A DNA stretch of 64,000 nucleotides, from positions 1-64,000 of the forward strand of contig JAJDEO010000003.1 in NCBI GenBank assembly GCA_029259745.1. The letters run 5' to 3'. Positions 26,601-35,464 of this stretch are shown here, one piece after another. The DNA comes from Planctomycetota bacterium (GTDB lineage Bacteria; Planctomycetota; B15-G4). The notes beneath the pieces were generated by a model. That model made no database searches. It worked only from the letters and a program-made list of their open reading frames with translations, and had not been told where the DNA came from. Made by a program: the position numbers and the translations under genes. Position 1 is the stretch's first letter; the number at the start of each line of letters is the position of its first letter.

Positions 26601-27005
26601 CACCTCGAAGTGCGACGACGGCAACGCGCCGCTCGGGATCACACTCGACCCCATGAAGCGCAGCTCGTCGCCCGCGGCCTGCCCGGGGATCGTCGGCAAG
26701 ATCGCCCAGGAACTGGCGGCCGCATCGTTGAAGTTGAACCACTGTCCCACGGTCTGGTTCACGTTCAGAGCCTTGGTGCCCTGAAAGGAGTAGTTCCACG
26801 CCGTCCAGTCGCCGGAGCTGACGGGGTCGCTTTGGTTGCGGAACTCCCAACCGGACGCGAGCAGGCCACTCGGGCCGTGGTTACCGCCAGAGATGAAGCC
26901 GGCGCTGTCGAAGCTCTCGAAGTAGTCGGCCTGGGCGTTCAGCGACGCCATGCTCGCGAGGAGCGCGAACGCGAGGCGCGTTGTCGTTGCGCGAAGAGTG
27001 TTCAT
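23673..27005 (-). CDS. Secreted right-handed beta-helix protein, paralogue of 59764
   Basis: A 1110-aa protein. Signal peptide 1-26 (LAFALLASMASLNAQA). Residues 30-220 resemble a jelly-roll or carbohydrate-binding-like domain. Residues 250-640 form a parallel beta-helix with short asparagine-rich turns (ENCVIDGGEVGARF, NCVIRNCDFGM) as in pectate-lyase-like folds. Residues 680-985 hold two 'GDDPPxVxxLSPxxG' / 'LNWSSTDDVGV' Ig-like domains. Residues 990-1110 are a variant of the shared module (PFKGGMLVPAPD) ending SNALRVSFLP. The ATG at 27005 has AGGAGA seven bases upstream. Lyase activity cannot be claimed because catalytic residues are not identifiable. It follows the PQQ-type gene by 65 bases and is probably co-transcribed. 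Confidence 0.82.
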   Translation of the reverse strand: MNTLRATTTRLAFALLASMASLNAQADYFESFDSAGFISGGNHGPSGLLASGWEFRNQSDPVSSGDWTAWNYSFQGTKALNVNQTVGQWFNFNDAAASSWAILPTIPGQAAGDELRFMGSSVIPSGALPSSHFEVRYSPSGNTGTGSDADDVGAFTTLLGSFPDPQTHLWSEFVVSVPGNGRLAFRFVIPPAATQSDFSGSFQIDNLSIGAPSAGPPLPETGETVTWTTAMSPVTISEITTIVAGGTVVVQPGVVVELAPTATLTLFGNMLAVGQPGLPVTLQGDEIEVFGNLQLEQAIVTSRLTAYGPGSLTCRDVEFLPGSSVWTGGSVSSPPFLDIDACAFDDAIFWVGSCALRLTNSSFSNSFVSVGGSNPYLDNLSFDGASQSGLALQFSLQPLWLDNVSITNSAEAGLDLAAVNLMLGSDVTLQGNLYPARLGGSGFLDGSTLPATGNVNDHVHVEVNATGLAAGNTWADVGIPYAIPDFYSTGRLDILPGVRIKLGPAAEFWGAAGPVEARGTPTNPVVFERLDPGAKWQGLQKLHRYENCVIDGGEVGARFNSASFPGFIDNCVIRNCDFGMQNDAIIRKTRFIGNGVGSWGDNVNGALDGATGGNAFEGNAIAVQDDTFTVDAPRNWWGDPTGPSSPDNPGGQGQSTLGSVVTVPFLTSPPDFGDDPPIVHLQRNADILEPNSKVILNWSSTDDVGVVRHRIEFDHPLDAGAITVVADDLPPTQRAYEWTIPDIGFAVNGKLPRIRVVAVDTAGQEGWDASDHVIPSGEVGGTLTIQSDLTGPFMAGTPAGPLCWDASGLTGPIGAFEVSVVSDADHVAQTLGSTFSTCLPGAGMGIPFLSTDTARVRIVVQGTTNRSKTFYSAPFTIRPDTRIGDDPPSVTMLSPLDGAQYVGGEIVPITWTATDDEAVRGFSIQASYDAGHTWHVLAHDLPAMATSFDWQLPPTVAISDARVRVIAVDRRFQNSSDGADHVLVLQEGPLPVCQTSLGSSGPGKAVMSLCGDALATGGSADLVLQGAPGNALAFLVVSTVAAPAPFKGGMLVPAPDVVLSFITDPGGSILVTDVPGGGGPLDVYAQFVVQDIPQPAGFALSNALRVSFLP

Positions 27006-27070
27006 CGCAGGTCTCCTGCGCAGTGAGAACGTGTCTTGGAAGACGGGCATCCGGCGGCTGCCGGAGCGAG

Positions 27071-28888
27071 TCACGGTGTGGTCGCGGAGAGTCCATTGCT
27101 GGCCGAAAAACCGAACGGGCCGGCGGCGTCCTGGATCCACCACTGCAAGGAGACTGTCGTGCCAGCTGGCAGCCCATGCGGCCAGTCGCCGGTCAGCTGC
27201 AGCGCGCCCGTTGGTCCCGTCGACAGCGGCACGACGAGACCCGTCGCGACGTCGGGGACGAGCACGCCGCCCTTGAACGGCGCGTTGAGCTGCGAGGTTG
27301 CGACGACGAGGTGCGCGGTCGAGTTCTCGCGTGCGCCCGAGAGCGCGAGCGTCACCGACTCACCGCCGATCGGCGTACCGGTGCCCGTGGCGGACGGCTC
27401 GCCATGTGTCCCGGCGAGTGCGTGCCCGAGCGGGACCCAGGCGCCGGTGGGCGTGATGTCGACGGCGTACAGAAGTCCATGGCGCGCGTTGCCGGCCCAG
27501 CGCGTGGTGACGTACGCGCTATCTGCGCCGGGCGAGTAACCCGGTTCCGACCACCACGCGTACTGGTTCACGGCACCGACAGGCTGGAAGTCGACTTGCC
27601 ACAGCGGGGCGCCGTCCACTGTGCTGAACGCGCGCAGGAAGCTGGACGACCCGAAGCCCGGCGAGCCTCCGTCCAGCAGCGTGGTGTTGTCGGGAGTGAC
27701 CGACATGTTGCCCAGCGAGCCGGCGATCATGTTCTCGACGGCCCACTTCGTGCTGCCGTCGGAGTTCGCGGCCCACAGGTCGCCACTGATCCAGGTGCCC
27801 ACGTAGATCGTCCCATCGGGACCAACCGTGGGTGGCACGACGAGGCCGTCGAGTTCATCGGGCTGGAACTTCCAGACGACGCCGCCGTCCTTGCTGAGCG
27901 CTTGCACGCCGTTCATTCCCCACGACGTGATGAGCTGGCCGACCGCATCGAGCACCGGTCGCGAGCCGAGCGCCAGCTGCAGCCCGGACGCGCTCCACAG
28001 CTCGTCGCCGTCGTAGTCGTAGGCGCGCAGCGAGAGACCGCCGGCTGCGTCGGCGTTGTACGGCGCGTAGAAGCGGTCGTCGTCGAAGATGAGCTTGTGC
28101 GAGCTGCCCGTCGTGCTCGACGGGCCGAAGCTCTCCCACAGCAGGTTGCCGTCGGGGTCGAGCGCGAACGCGCCGTGGCCGCCCAGGAGCGAGTTGTCGA
28201 GGGCATAGATGTTGCCGTCCGGGCCGACGCCGGGGCCGCCGATCACTTCGGGGCTCGTCGGGAACAGGAACTCCCACTTCAGCGACCCGTCGGGGTTGAT
28301 CGCGACCACGCCGTCCTGCCCGGTGTAGAGCGTGCCATCCTCGCCGAAGACGATCGGCATGCCGCCCCCGCCGCCCTCGAGCGTCCAGAGCAAAGCGCCG
28401 TCGTCGCTCAACGCGTACATGCGCTGGTCGTCGGTGGCATACACCGTGCCGTCGGGTCCAGCGGCCGACCACGAACCGGAGATCGTCGAGTCCATCTCGA
28501 AGGTCCAGCGGACGCGTCCATCGGCCGCGCGCAAGGTCACGTTGAGCAGGGGCGCGTTGCTCGACCCAGCCGAGGTCTGCACCGTGACCGAGACGAGCCC
28601 GGGCCCCGCCTGCTCGGGGACGTAGGCATGCACGTCGGTGTCGGTCCACGTGGTGGCGAGCGCGCTGACGCCGTCGATGAGCACCACGCTCGTGCCCTGC
28701 TCGGCACCGAAGTTCGTGCCCGAGATCTCGAGCAATCCGCTGCGCGGCAACGACGGAGCGGACAGGCCCGTGATCTGCGGCGCCTGGGCGTCACAGGGCG
28801 CCGTTGCGAGAAGCAGGAGGAGAGCACCCGAGATAAACGCGGACAGGTGTCCGAGCGCACTCGCGGTCTTCCGGATCGTGTGGATCAT
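27071..28888 (-). CDS. Secreted IPT/TIG + PQQ-like beta-propeller protein
   Basis: A 605-aa exported protein. Signal segment about 13-35 (LSAFISGALLLLLATAPCDA). Residues 38-118 form an IPT/TIG domain (ITGLSAPSLPRSGLLEISG, NFGAEQGTSVVLIDG). Residues 128-480 are propeller blades with the PQQ-like pattern 'GPDGTVYxxxxxxxYALxxDGxLLWxxE'. Residues 482-605 are the shared module (WVPLGHALAG, APFKGGVLVPD) ending SNGLSATTP. There are no PQQ-dehydrogenase catalytic motifs, so it is probably a binding protein. It sits directly upstream of a beta-helix gene, an arrangement repeated at 59.8-64 kb. Confidence 0.82.
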   Translation of the reverse strand: MIHTIRKTASALGHLSAFISGALLLLLATAPCDAQAPQITGLSAPSLPRSGLLEISGTNFGAEQGTSVVLIDGVSALATTWTDTDVHAYVPEQAGPGLVSVTVQTSAGSSNAPLLNVTLRAADGRVRWTFEMDSTISGSWSAAGPDGTVYATDDQRMYALSDDGALLWTLEGGGGGMPIVFGEDGTLYTGQDGVVAINPDGSLKWEFLFPTSPEVIGGPGVGPDGNIYALDNSLLGGHGAFALDPDGNLLWESFGPSSTTGSSHKLIFDDDRFYAPYNADAAGGLSLRAYDYDGDELWSASGLQLALGSRPVLDAVGQLITSWGMNGVQALSKDGGVVWKFQPDELDGLVVPPTVGPDGTIYVGTWISGDLWAANSDGSTKWAVENMIAGSLGNMSVTPDNTTLLDGGSPGFGSSSFLRAFSTVDGAPLWQVDFQPVGAVNQYAWWSEPGYSPGADSAYVTTRWAGNARHGLLYAVDITPTGAWVPLGHALAGTHGEPSATGTGTPIGGESVTLALSGARENSTAHLVVATSQLNAPFKGGVLVPDVATGLVVPLSTGPTGALQLTGDWPHGLPAGTTVSLQWWIQDAAGPFGFSASNGLSATTP

Positions 28889-29267
28889 CGTCTCACTGCT
28901 TCCGAGGGTTTTTCGGGACGCGCAGAGTAGCGCGCGACCGTGCTGGCGAAGTTCAAGGCGTGATGGCTGCCCGCACGCGCCCGTGGGATGATGCCGAGTC
29001 GCGACATACCGAACCCCGGCGAGGGCGAGAGGGTGGCGATGACGCCGCCAGCCCTCTCGGCAGCAACATCCGTGCCAACGCGCTCAAGCTCGACAAGGCC
29101 CATGATGGGCCAGCGAGCACGCTCCGCCGTCCAGTCGGCAGACGGTCCGTGGACAATTGCGACACTCTTGGAGAGCGGGAGCACGCCCCCGCCCCTCCTT
29201 CCCTCCCATGGGCGCGTGGCACGCCTGTTGCTAAGACGTGAAGCACATCCACCATCAGAGCGAACCC
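28889..29267. other. Divergent intergenic region
   Basis: About 380 bases between the divergent starts of two secreted propeller genes. It must hold both promoters. I see no gene or clear promoter boxes. A GTG start at 29238 in frame with the plus-strand gene was rejected because the signal peptide begins at 29268. Confidence 0.45.
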
Positions 29268-30875
29268 ATGACATTGCGCGCACTCGTTGCGATCCTTCTC
29301 ATCGCCGGCCTCGCGGCCACGCAGACGCTAGGCACCGAATGGCGTACCGACGTCGGCTTCCAGACCGCGTACGCCCCAGCCTTTTCCGGTCATCACGTCC
29401 TCGACTCACAGGGCAACGTCTACGCCACGAGTAACGCCTGGAGCTACACCACGGGCAAGCTCGACCCGGACGGACGCCAGCTCTGGACACGCTCCGTCTT
29501 GGGCGGCACCGGGACGCAGTCGCTGGACCTCGCCGTGGACTCGCAAGACAACGTCGTCGTGGCCGGGTATCAGGAGGGCATCGGCGGCGGCTTCCTCACC
29601 ACGAAGTACGACCCGGACGGCAACACGCTCTGGTCCGTCATCACGTCCCACGGCCTCAGCGACGAGGGCTTCCGCGTCGCCATCGACGCGGCCGACAACA
29701 TCTACGTGACCGGGCGCAGCTTCACGCCGCTGTTCGCGCACATCTACCAAACCGTCAAGTTCGCCCCCGACGGCAACGAACTGTGGTTCGACCGCTTCGA
29801 ACACTTCGGTGGTGAGCCGCGCGCGATCGACGTGACGCCCGACGGGCGCGTCATGGTCACCGGCGATTCCGCCAACCTCTTCGGCACGATCTGCTACGAC
29901 ACCGACGGAGGCGTCCTGTGGTGGGACACGTTCCCCGGACTCGACGGCGCCGAGCATGGCGTCATCACTCCGGCAGGCGACGTGTACGTTTCGGGCACGG
30001 CGATCGTCGGTAGCTCGATCGGCGCCGTGCTGCACTACTCACCGAGCGGCACCCTCGAGTGGGTGGGCACCTACAACACGCCGGGTAGCGCTTGGGATCG
30101 GTATCGACGCCTGGCCGTGCACAGCGACGGCAGCGTCGTGGCGGTCGGACAAGGCGGACCCGGGTACCTGAGCTGGTCGGTCGTGCGTTTCAACTCGAAC
30201 GGCGACCTCGCATGGGCCGTCGCGCAGCCCGACAGCAACTCGAACGACGGCTGGGCCACCGACGTTGCGCTCGACGCAGCTGGTGCGGCCTACGTGACCG
30301 GCTTCGCCAGCTACGGGAGTTTCGGCAGCTTCGTGCGCTCGGTCGCGATCAAGTACGACGCGCTCGGCAACGAGGTCTGGAACTACCCGATCCCGTGCAG
30401 CGGCTACAGCGGTTCGATCGCGCTCGACCAGCCCAGCGGCGCGATCATCGTCAGCAGCGGCAGCATGGTCTCGCGCGTCGGGACCGAGCCCGTCCCCGTT
30501 TTGCTCGAAGCCGTGGGCACGCCCGTCGCGGTCGGCGGTCAGGTGCAGCTCGACTTCACCGCCTTCGACTTCCCCGGCGCGTACCACATCGCCGCGGCGT
30601 CCTTCGGCACGTCACCGGGGATCTCCACGTCGTTCGGCCACGTGCCGCTCAACTTCGATGCGCTGATGCAGCTGAGCGTCGACGACCCCACCGGCACCTT
30701 CCTGGGCTTCACGGGCGAAATCGACTGTGAGGGCAGGACCACGGCCTCGATCCAGCTGCCGGCGAACCCCACCATCAGCGGCATCCAGTTTTACGTGGCC
30801 TACGTCGCCTTCCCAGGCGGGATCGATCCGGGTGACCCCGGCATCTCGAACGCGGTGCTCATCGAGATCCAGTGA
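29268..30875 (+). CDS. Secreted SBBP-type beta-propeller protein
   Basis: A 535-aa protein. Signal peptide MTLRALVAILLIAGLAATQT (1-20). Residues 25-410 hold seven or more blades with the 'LDxxGNVYxTGxxxxxxxxxxxxxKYDPDGNxLW' pattern of SBBP/PQQ-like propellers. The last 120 residues resemble the shared C-terminal module only at its end (GISNAVLIEIQ). The ATG at 29268 places the signal peptide at the N-terminus. Function is unknown; it is probably surface-exposed. Confidence 0.8.
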   Translation: MTLRALVAILLIAGLAATQTLGTEWRTDVGFQTAYAPAFSGHHVLDSQGNVYATSNAWSYTTGKLDPDGRQLWTRSVLGGTGTQSLDLAVDSQDNVVVAGYQEGIGGGFLTTKYDPDGNTLWSVITSHGLSDEGFRVAIDAADNIYVTGRSFTPLFAHIYQTVKFAPDGNELWFDRFEHFGGEPRAIDVTPDGRVMVTGDSANLFGTICYDTDGGVLWWDTFPGLDGAEHGVITPAGDVYVSGTAIVGSSIGAVLHYSPSGTLEWVGTYNTPGSAWDRYRRLAVHSDGSVVAVGQGGPGYLSWSVVRFNSNGDLAWAVAQPDSNSNDGWATDVALDAAGAAYVTGFASYGSFGSFVRSVAIKYDALGNEVWNYPIPCSGYSGSIALDQPSGAIIVSSGSMVSRVGTEPVPVLLEAVGTPVAVGGQVQLDFTAFDFPGAYHIAAASFGTSPGISTSFGHVPLNFDALMQLSVDDPTGTFLGFTGEIDCEGRTTASIQLPANPTISGIQFYVAYVAFPGGIDPGDPGISNAVLIEIQ

Positions 30876-30879
30876 AACC

Positions 30880-30900
30880 ACGCTGCGACGAGCGCAGCGT
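30880..30900 (+). terminator. Terminator after SBBP gene
   Basis: An 8-bp perfect stem (arms 30880-30887 and 30893-30900) with a 5-base loop starts 5 bases after the stop codon at 30875. A TTCGTGTTCC stretch follows. Confidence 0.65.
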
Positions 30901-31055
30901 TCGTGTTCCTGCACGACGCGTCGTGGCGTGACAGCCTGTCCTTCCCCACTTCGCCCTGCTCTACGCATCGGCGTTCGAACCCGGAGTCAACCTCCGGCAG
31001 GGACGGGCGTAGCGAAACTCCCCGGCGCAACGAGCGCCCGCCCCCTCACCGAGGT

Positions 31056-31096
31056 ACGCGCTTGGACAGGCGCACTCGGGTGCGTGCGGCGCGCCG
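31056..31096 (+). repeat. 41-bp direct repeat, copy 1 (near IS remnant)
   Basis: Matches 35465-35505 in the same orientation with three mismatches; 32 of the bases (31065-31096) have one mismatch. Copy 1 is followed by GAGTTTTTCAAC-type sequence common at insertion sequence ends and by a transposase fragment. The rest of the 30901-31484 interval holds no complete gene. Confidence 0.75.
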
Positions 31097-31145
31097 GATG
31101 AGTTTTTCAACGAACTGTTATGAGATACGACCGGCCCTCCAGGCC

Positions 31146-31210
31146 AAGGAGATCCCAGGAAGCGCAAGCGCCACACCCCCGAGCAGATCATCGCGAAGCT
31201 GCGTGAATGA
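31146..31210 (+). pseudogene. IS3-family transposase OrfA N-terminal remnant
   Basis: Reading from 31157 gives RKRKRHTPEQIIAKLRE then a stop at 31208. This is the diagnostic N-terminus of IS3-family OrfA. An AAGGAG ribosome binding site (31146-31151) is still present at the expected distance, but the ATG that should precede AGG AAG is missing and nothing of the rest of the transposase follows. It is a dead fragment marking a past insertion and deletion. Confidence 0.8.
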
Positions 31211-31484
31211 CACCCGCTCCACTTCCACTCGCGTTGGCAGCGTCGCGTCGACGTGGGCTTTCGACGGTCTGCTCGGTCCGGCGGGACGCTCGACCCTCGC
31301 GCGTCGCCGTCCGCCTCATGGGCGCGATCCCGCCTCGACCGCTCGACGTGCCGTGTGCGGCAGCAAGCCCGTCCACGATCCGGTGACTTCGTGTCCCTCG
31401 CGGGGTCAGGATCGTACCCTTCGCACGAGACGTCCCGTTCGGCGCGAAGCGATCGCGCGACAACGACATCCCGGAGACAGCGCC

Positions 31485-32951
31485 TTGGGCCAGAAGCACG
31501 CGATCGTCATCGCGGTCGAACACCCGACAGACGTCGATTGGGAGCCCGTGACGTTTGCACTTGCGGACGCCCGAGCCGTGAGCGCGGCGCTCGTACCGCT
31601 CGGCTTCACGTCGGAGTGTCAGCAGGTGCTCGTCGGCCCGGACGCCACGCTCACGCGCTGCGCCTCACGCCTGCGACGCGTGCTCGACGCGGCGGACGTC
31701 GACGACCAAGTGCTGATCTTCTACGTCGGGCCCGGCTTCTCGGTCGGAAGCGAGAATCACCTCGCCTGTCATGACACCGAGGAGGACGACCTGACCGGCA
31801 CGGCGCTCCGCATGGCGGACCTGGTCGGCTGGATCCAAGCCGCGCGCTGTGCTCAGGTCGTGCTGCTGCTGGACGCGTGTCACGATGGCCTCGCCAGCGC
31901 GCACCGCGTCGCTGCGGGGCGCTGGGAAGCCATGCTCGAAGCGCCGCTGCACGCAGCCTTCGCAGACAACGAGAAGCGCGTCTGCCTCGCGTCGAGCAAG
32001 ACGACCGAGACGTCACACAGCACCCCCGACGCAAGGCACGGACTCTGGACATCGCACCTGCTCGGCGCTCTGACCGGCCGCGCCGACGACGCCCTGGGCA
32101 ACGACGGGTCACTGACGACCAAGAGTCTGCAGCGTCACCTGTCCACCGCCGTTCCCATGTCGCTGCAGCGCACGCGGACGGTCCTGCGCCCCCAGACTCC
32201 CACCGCTTACGGCCGTGCGAGCGACGCGCGCATCATCGCGCGCGTGGAGCGCGCCGACGCGTCGCGAACCGCAAACGGCTCCCGGTCGTTGGAGCGCGCC
32301 GCGTTCTCGACCGAGTGGTCGGTGCGCGTTCGTTCGCTGAGTGGTTATCGCAAGCACCACCGCATCCCCGACGCCGTGTCCGACTGGGCGACCCAGTTCG
32401 TCGGCAGCCTTTCGACCGAGGAACTCGAGGCCGAAGTCGACCGCTGGTTCACGGCGTTGAAGGCCGGCCTCGGCTACACGCGCAAGCAAGTTCAGCTCGA
32501 CGTCGGCGAGGGCGCAGCCACGCTCTTCACACCCGACTTCTCGATGGAGGTCTCGGTCGACGTCGACCCGGACGACCCGTCGCAGGCGCGCTTCAAGACC
32601 GAGCTGGTGAATCTGACGAACACCGAGCTGCTGGAGTCGGATGCGTTCGATCGCACCTTCGCGCGCGCCTTCGACGTCGTCGAGCTCGAGCACTCGGGTG
32701 GCGAGAGCATCGAAGAGATCGTCGACCGCGTGGAGGCTGCGCGCAACGATCGCGTGACGCTCGAGTACCCGCACGACCTGTCATCTTGCAGCCTCACGAT
32801 CGAGGGCCTGCCGTTCGTCATGCGGTTCACGCCCGGCTCGCTGCGCCTGGCGTTCGAGGACAAGGCCAGCCCGCAGACACTCGCCGAAGGACTCGCCGCG
32901 TGCAGCGACTTCCTGCTGTCCGAACACGACCTGCCGCTGCTCGGGGCGTAG
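31485..32951 (+). CDS. Caspase-like (C14) protein lacking the catalytic His
   Basis: A 488-aa protein. Residues 3-235 follow the caspase/metacaspase p20 layout: strand HAIVIAVEH, helix LADARAVSAALVPLGF, strand VLIFYVGPG, a long loop, and strand VVLLLDACHDG with the expected nucleophile Cys132. The canonical 'GHG' that supplies the catalytic histidine reads GPG (Pro83), so this is probably a pseudo-peptidase or uses another residue. Residues 250-488 are a conserved-looking alpha/beta region I cannot name. The TTG start at 31485 has GGAGA eight bases upstream. The frame remains open to 30903, but that portion is Arg/Ser-rich, crosses the IS remnant and is not credible. It is cytoplasmic by lack of a signal. 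Confidence 0.75.
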   Translation: MGQKHAIVIAVEHPTDVDWEPVTFALADARAVSAALVPLGFTSECQQVLVGPDATLTRCASRLRRVLDAADVDDQVLIFYVGPGFSVGSENHLACHDTEEDDLTGTALRMADLVGWIQAARCAQVVLLLDACHDGLASAHRVAAGRWEAMLEAPLHAAFADNEKRVCLASSKTTETSHSTPDARHGLWTSHLLGALTGRADDALGNDGSLTTKSLQRHLSTAVPMSLQRTRTVLRPQTPTAYGRASDARIIARVERADASRTANGSRSLERAAFSTEWSVRVRSLSGYRKHHRIPDAVSDWATQFVGSLSTEELEAEVDRWFTALKAGLGYTRKQVQLDVGEGAATLFTPDFSMEVSVDVDPDDPSQARFKTELVNLTNTELLESDAFDRTFARAFDVVELEHSGGESIEEIVDRVEAARNDRVTLEYPHDLSSCSLTIEGLPFVMRFTPGSLRLAFEDKASPQTLAEGLAACSDFLLSEHDLPLLGA

Positions 32952-33614
32952 GAAGGAACGCCCGGCGCCCGTCATCGGTGGACGGCCTGTGAGTGAGGTC
33001 GAGACGGGTTGACAGCAGAGCGCTCTCGAAGCTGAGGCGCCGGCATCACCTCTGACTCATGCGCGTCGTGTTCGCGCCGCGCGTCGATCGCACTGTGATA
33101 CACAGAGGCCCTCGCAATCTGCTGCCCGCGCGATGAGGCAATCCGTCGGTGGTCGCGCAAGAAACATGCAGTCGAAGCCGTACCCGTCTGCCTCTCAACG
33201 TTCCTGGTAACGGACGCTCATGGCGTTCCATGATCGACGGCGCTGCCCTTCTCGAATCTCTCCTATCGTGCCTCGCAGAGCAGCCGAGCACGATCGCTGT
33301 GCCGCGACAAACGACCCACCGAGGGGCTCGGCAAGTGAGCGTGTCCACGCGGATCTACCTTGATCGGAGGGTGCTCCGTGTAAAGGGGCCTCGATTGTCA
33401 CCAAGGCATAAAACACGCACCAAACGCCGACTTCACGTGCAAATCGAGCACCTCACACAAACGGGAACGACTGTCCGCATGACCTAAAACATTGCCAAAA
33501 CCCGATATCCGCCCCTAGCGTATGGGTATCTCTCGATGCCTCGTTATCTCGCAGTAGCCGGGGCATCACCTGCGAACGACAACTTTGCTACTGCAAGAAG
33601 TGGGAGAAGGAAAC
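32952..33614. other. Intergenic region with A+T-richer patch
   Basis: About 660 bases without a supported gene. From roughly 33360 to 33620 the sequence is clearly poorer in G+C than the surroundings and presumably holds the promoter of the lamin-tail gene. I could not find a well-spaced -35/-10 pair. Confidence 0.45.
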
Positions 33615-35366
33615 ATGCGCACTCATACCGCGCTTTGCGTGGCCGTATTGGCTGGCGTTGTGTCCAGCCAAACCCCAATCTCCGTCGAGTCCGTGACTCA
33701 CGTCGGTGTCTATGATCTCGCCACCGGGACGATCTCGTCTTCACCCGAGCTTGGTGGCAACCCTCCGGCTGTCGTCTACGACAATACGGAGTTTCTGGGT
33801 TCGTTCTTCACGCCCGGACCTGCGTTGACGACGCTCGACTGGGGTTCATTCGACGCGATCGGTCAGAACGAGATCACCGAGATCGAAGTCGGCTATGCGA
33901 CATCGTCAACGAGTCCGATCAGCCTCGACATCGCCATCTACACGGGCTCGACCGGCTTCGGTGATCAGGGAACTCTGGTCGCGAGTTTCGCACTCACGGG
34001 CCTGCCACCCTCCGTATCAGGCAGCCCTGAAGCCTTTGCGATCACCGTCGACCTGACCGGCGCCGAGTTCATCCTCGACGACGGACCGATCGGCTACGCC
34101 TATGAGTTCTTCGATGTCGTGAGTGGCCCGCTGCTCGTCGGTCCGCCGAACGAGGTCGACGTCGTCGACGCCGTCGACCAGTACAACCTCGCCGACGCCC
34201 ACCTCACGACGTTCAACTTCGGTGGCAGCCCCTTCACGTCGCTGTACATGGGCCTCACCGGACAACAGCTCGAGCTCGTGCCGACAGCACCGGCGCGCCT
34301 CCTCATCAGTGAGTTCGCGACGACGCCGACCGACGGCGAGTTCATCGAGATCTTCAACCCGAACAGTTTTCCGGTGGATCTCACGGACGTCTACCTCACC
34401 GACGCGACGTTCGCGGGCAGTAGCACGTACTACTACCAGCTCGTCGAGGGCGGCGGCGGCGGCGGTGCTTTTGGCGACTTCTACGCGCGCTTCCCCGACG
34501 GCGCCTCGATCGGCGTGGGCGAGTATCAGACGATCGCGCTGAACGGTTCGACGGCCTTCGCGGCGCTCTACCTCGAGGATCCGACCTACGAGCTCGCCGA
34601 GGACGACGTCAGCCCCGACGACATCCCCGAGATGCTCGAGGCGACGCCGGGCTCGATCGGCGGCCTTCAAGGAAGCCTGACGAACTTCGGTGAAGTCATC
34701 GTGCTGCTCTACTGGGACGGTGAAAGTGATCTCGTGCAGGATCTCGACTACGTCGTCTATGGCGACAAGGTCGAAGCGGTCGACAAGACGGGCGTCGCGA
34801 TCGACGGCCCCGATGTCGACACGGACACGAGCACCTACGCCGACGACACGGCGATCGTCGATCAGGATGGCGACGTGGCCGGAGCCACGGGTGCCCATGC
34901 CAACGGCGACTCGTTCCAGCGAAAGCACCTTTCGGAAGGCCGGGAGACGCGCACCGACGGTAATGGTGTGACCGGGCACGACGAAACCTCCGAGAACGTC
35001 TCGTTCACGTGGACCGACGCGCTCGCCACGCCAAACGCGCCGGCGGCCGACGCCGTGTCGTTCGTGATCACGCCCGGGGCATTCGGACGCAACACGGTGC
35101 AGCTGCGCAACGCCGCTCCGAACGAGCTCGTGTTCGTTCTCGTCGCGCTCGACGACGGCCTCGCCACTCTCGGAGGCTGTCCCGGTGAAGGGATCGGGCT
35201 CGACCTCTCCGTGTTCCTGTTGGAAAGCGTCACGACCGACAGCAACGGCGACGTCGACATTCCTACCGTGCTCAACGACGGGATGCCGGGACTCGTCGAA
35301 ATCTTGATCCAGGTCGTCGACCTCGAGGGCTGTGTCTGGTCGAACGTGACTGCGGTTCGCTTCTAG
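33615..35366 (+). CDS. Secreted lamin-tail-domain protein
   Basis: A 583-aa protein. Signal peptide 1-19 (LCVAVLAGVVSS). Residues 20-215 form a domain with SVTHVGVYDL at the start, likely a beta-sandwich. Residues 225-430 are a lamin-tail domain: RLLISEFATTPTDGEFIEIF then NPNSFPVDLTDVYLTD. Many secreted nucleases and phytase-like proteins carry one as an accessory domain, but no catalytic domain is seen here. Residues 480-583 resemble the end of the kelch protein (GCPGEGIGLDLS, LIQVVDLEGCVWS), a second subclass of the C-terminal module. ATG 33615 follows AAGGA by five bases. Confidence 0.8.
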   Translation: MRTHTALCVAVLAGVVSSQTPISVESVTHVGVYDLATGTISSSPELGGNPPAVVYDNTEFLGSFFTPGPALTTLDWGSFDAIGQNEITEIEVGYATSSTSPISLDIAIYTGSTGFGDQGTLVASFALTGLPPSVSGSPEAFAITVDLTGAEFILDDGPIGYAYEFFDVVSGPLLVGPPNEVDVVDAVDQYNLADAHLTTFNFGGSPFTSLYMGLTGQQLELVPTAPARLLISEFATTPTDGEFIEIFNPNSFPVDLTDVYLTDATFAGSSTYYYQLVEGGGGGGAFGDFYARFPDGASIGVGEYQTIALNGSTAFAALYLEDPTYELAEDDVSPDDIPEMLEATPGSIGGLQGSLTNFGEVIVLLYWDGESDLVQDLDYVVYGDKVEAVDKTGVAIDGPDVDTDTSTYADDTAIVDQDGDVAGATGAHANGDSFQRKHLSEGRETRTDGNGVTGHDETSENVSFTWTDALATPNAPAADAVSFVITPGAFGRNTVQLRNAAPNELVFVLVALDDGLATLGGCPGEGIGLDLSVFLLESVTTDSNGDVDIPTVLNDGMPGLVEILIQVVDLEGCVWSNVTAVRF

Positions 35367-35464
35367 CAGCGTGTTGAAGGACTGCTCCGAGTGCGACGTG
35401 CATGACCGAGTGTGCCTGTGACAGTGTAGGAACGCTGGCGGATCGGTGGATTCGTCGACGCGCC

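Noticed and set aside
26981..28930. Open frame of 649 codons antisense to the PQQ-like gene
   Set aside because: Shadow of the propeller gene; no signal or ribosome binding site.
30903..31484. 194-codon N-terminal extension of the caspase-like protein
   Set aside because: It crosses the IS remnant and the 41-bp repeat, is Arg/Ser-rich, and a TTG with a good ribosome binding site lies at the domain boundary.
33480..33530. Possible sigma-70 promoter (TTGCCA and TATGGG) in the A+T-richer patch
   Set aside because: The spacing of 23 bases is outside the usual 16-18, so I do not list it as a promoter.
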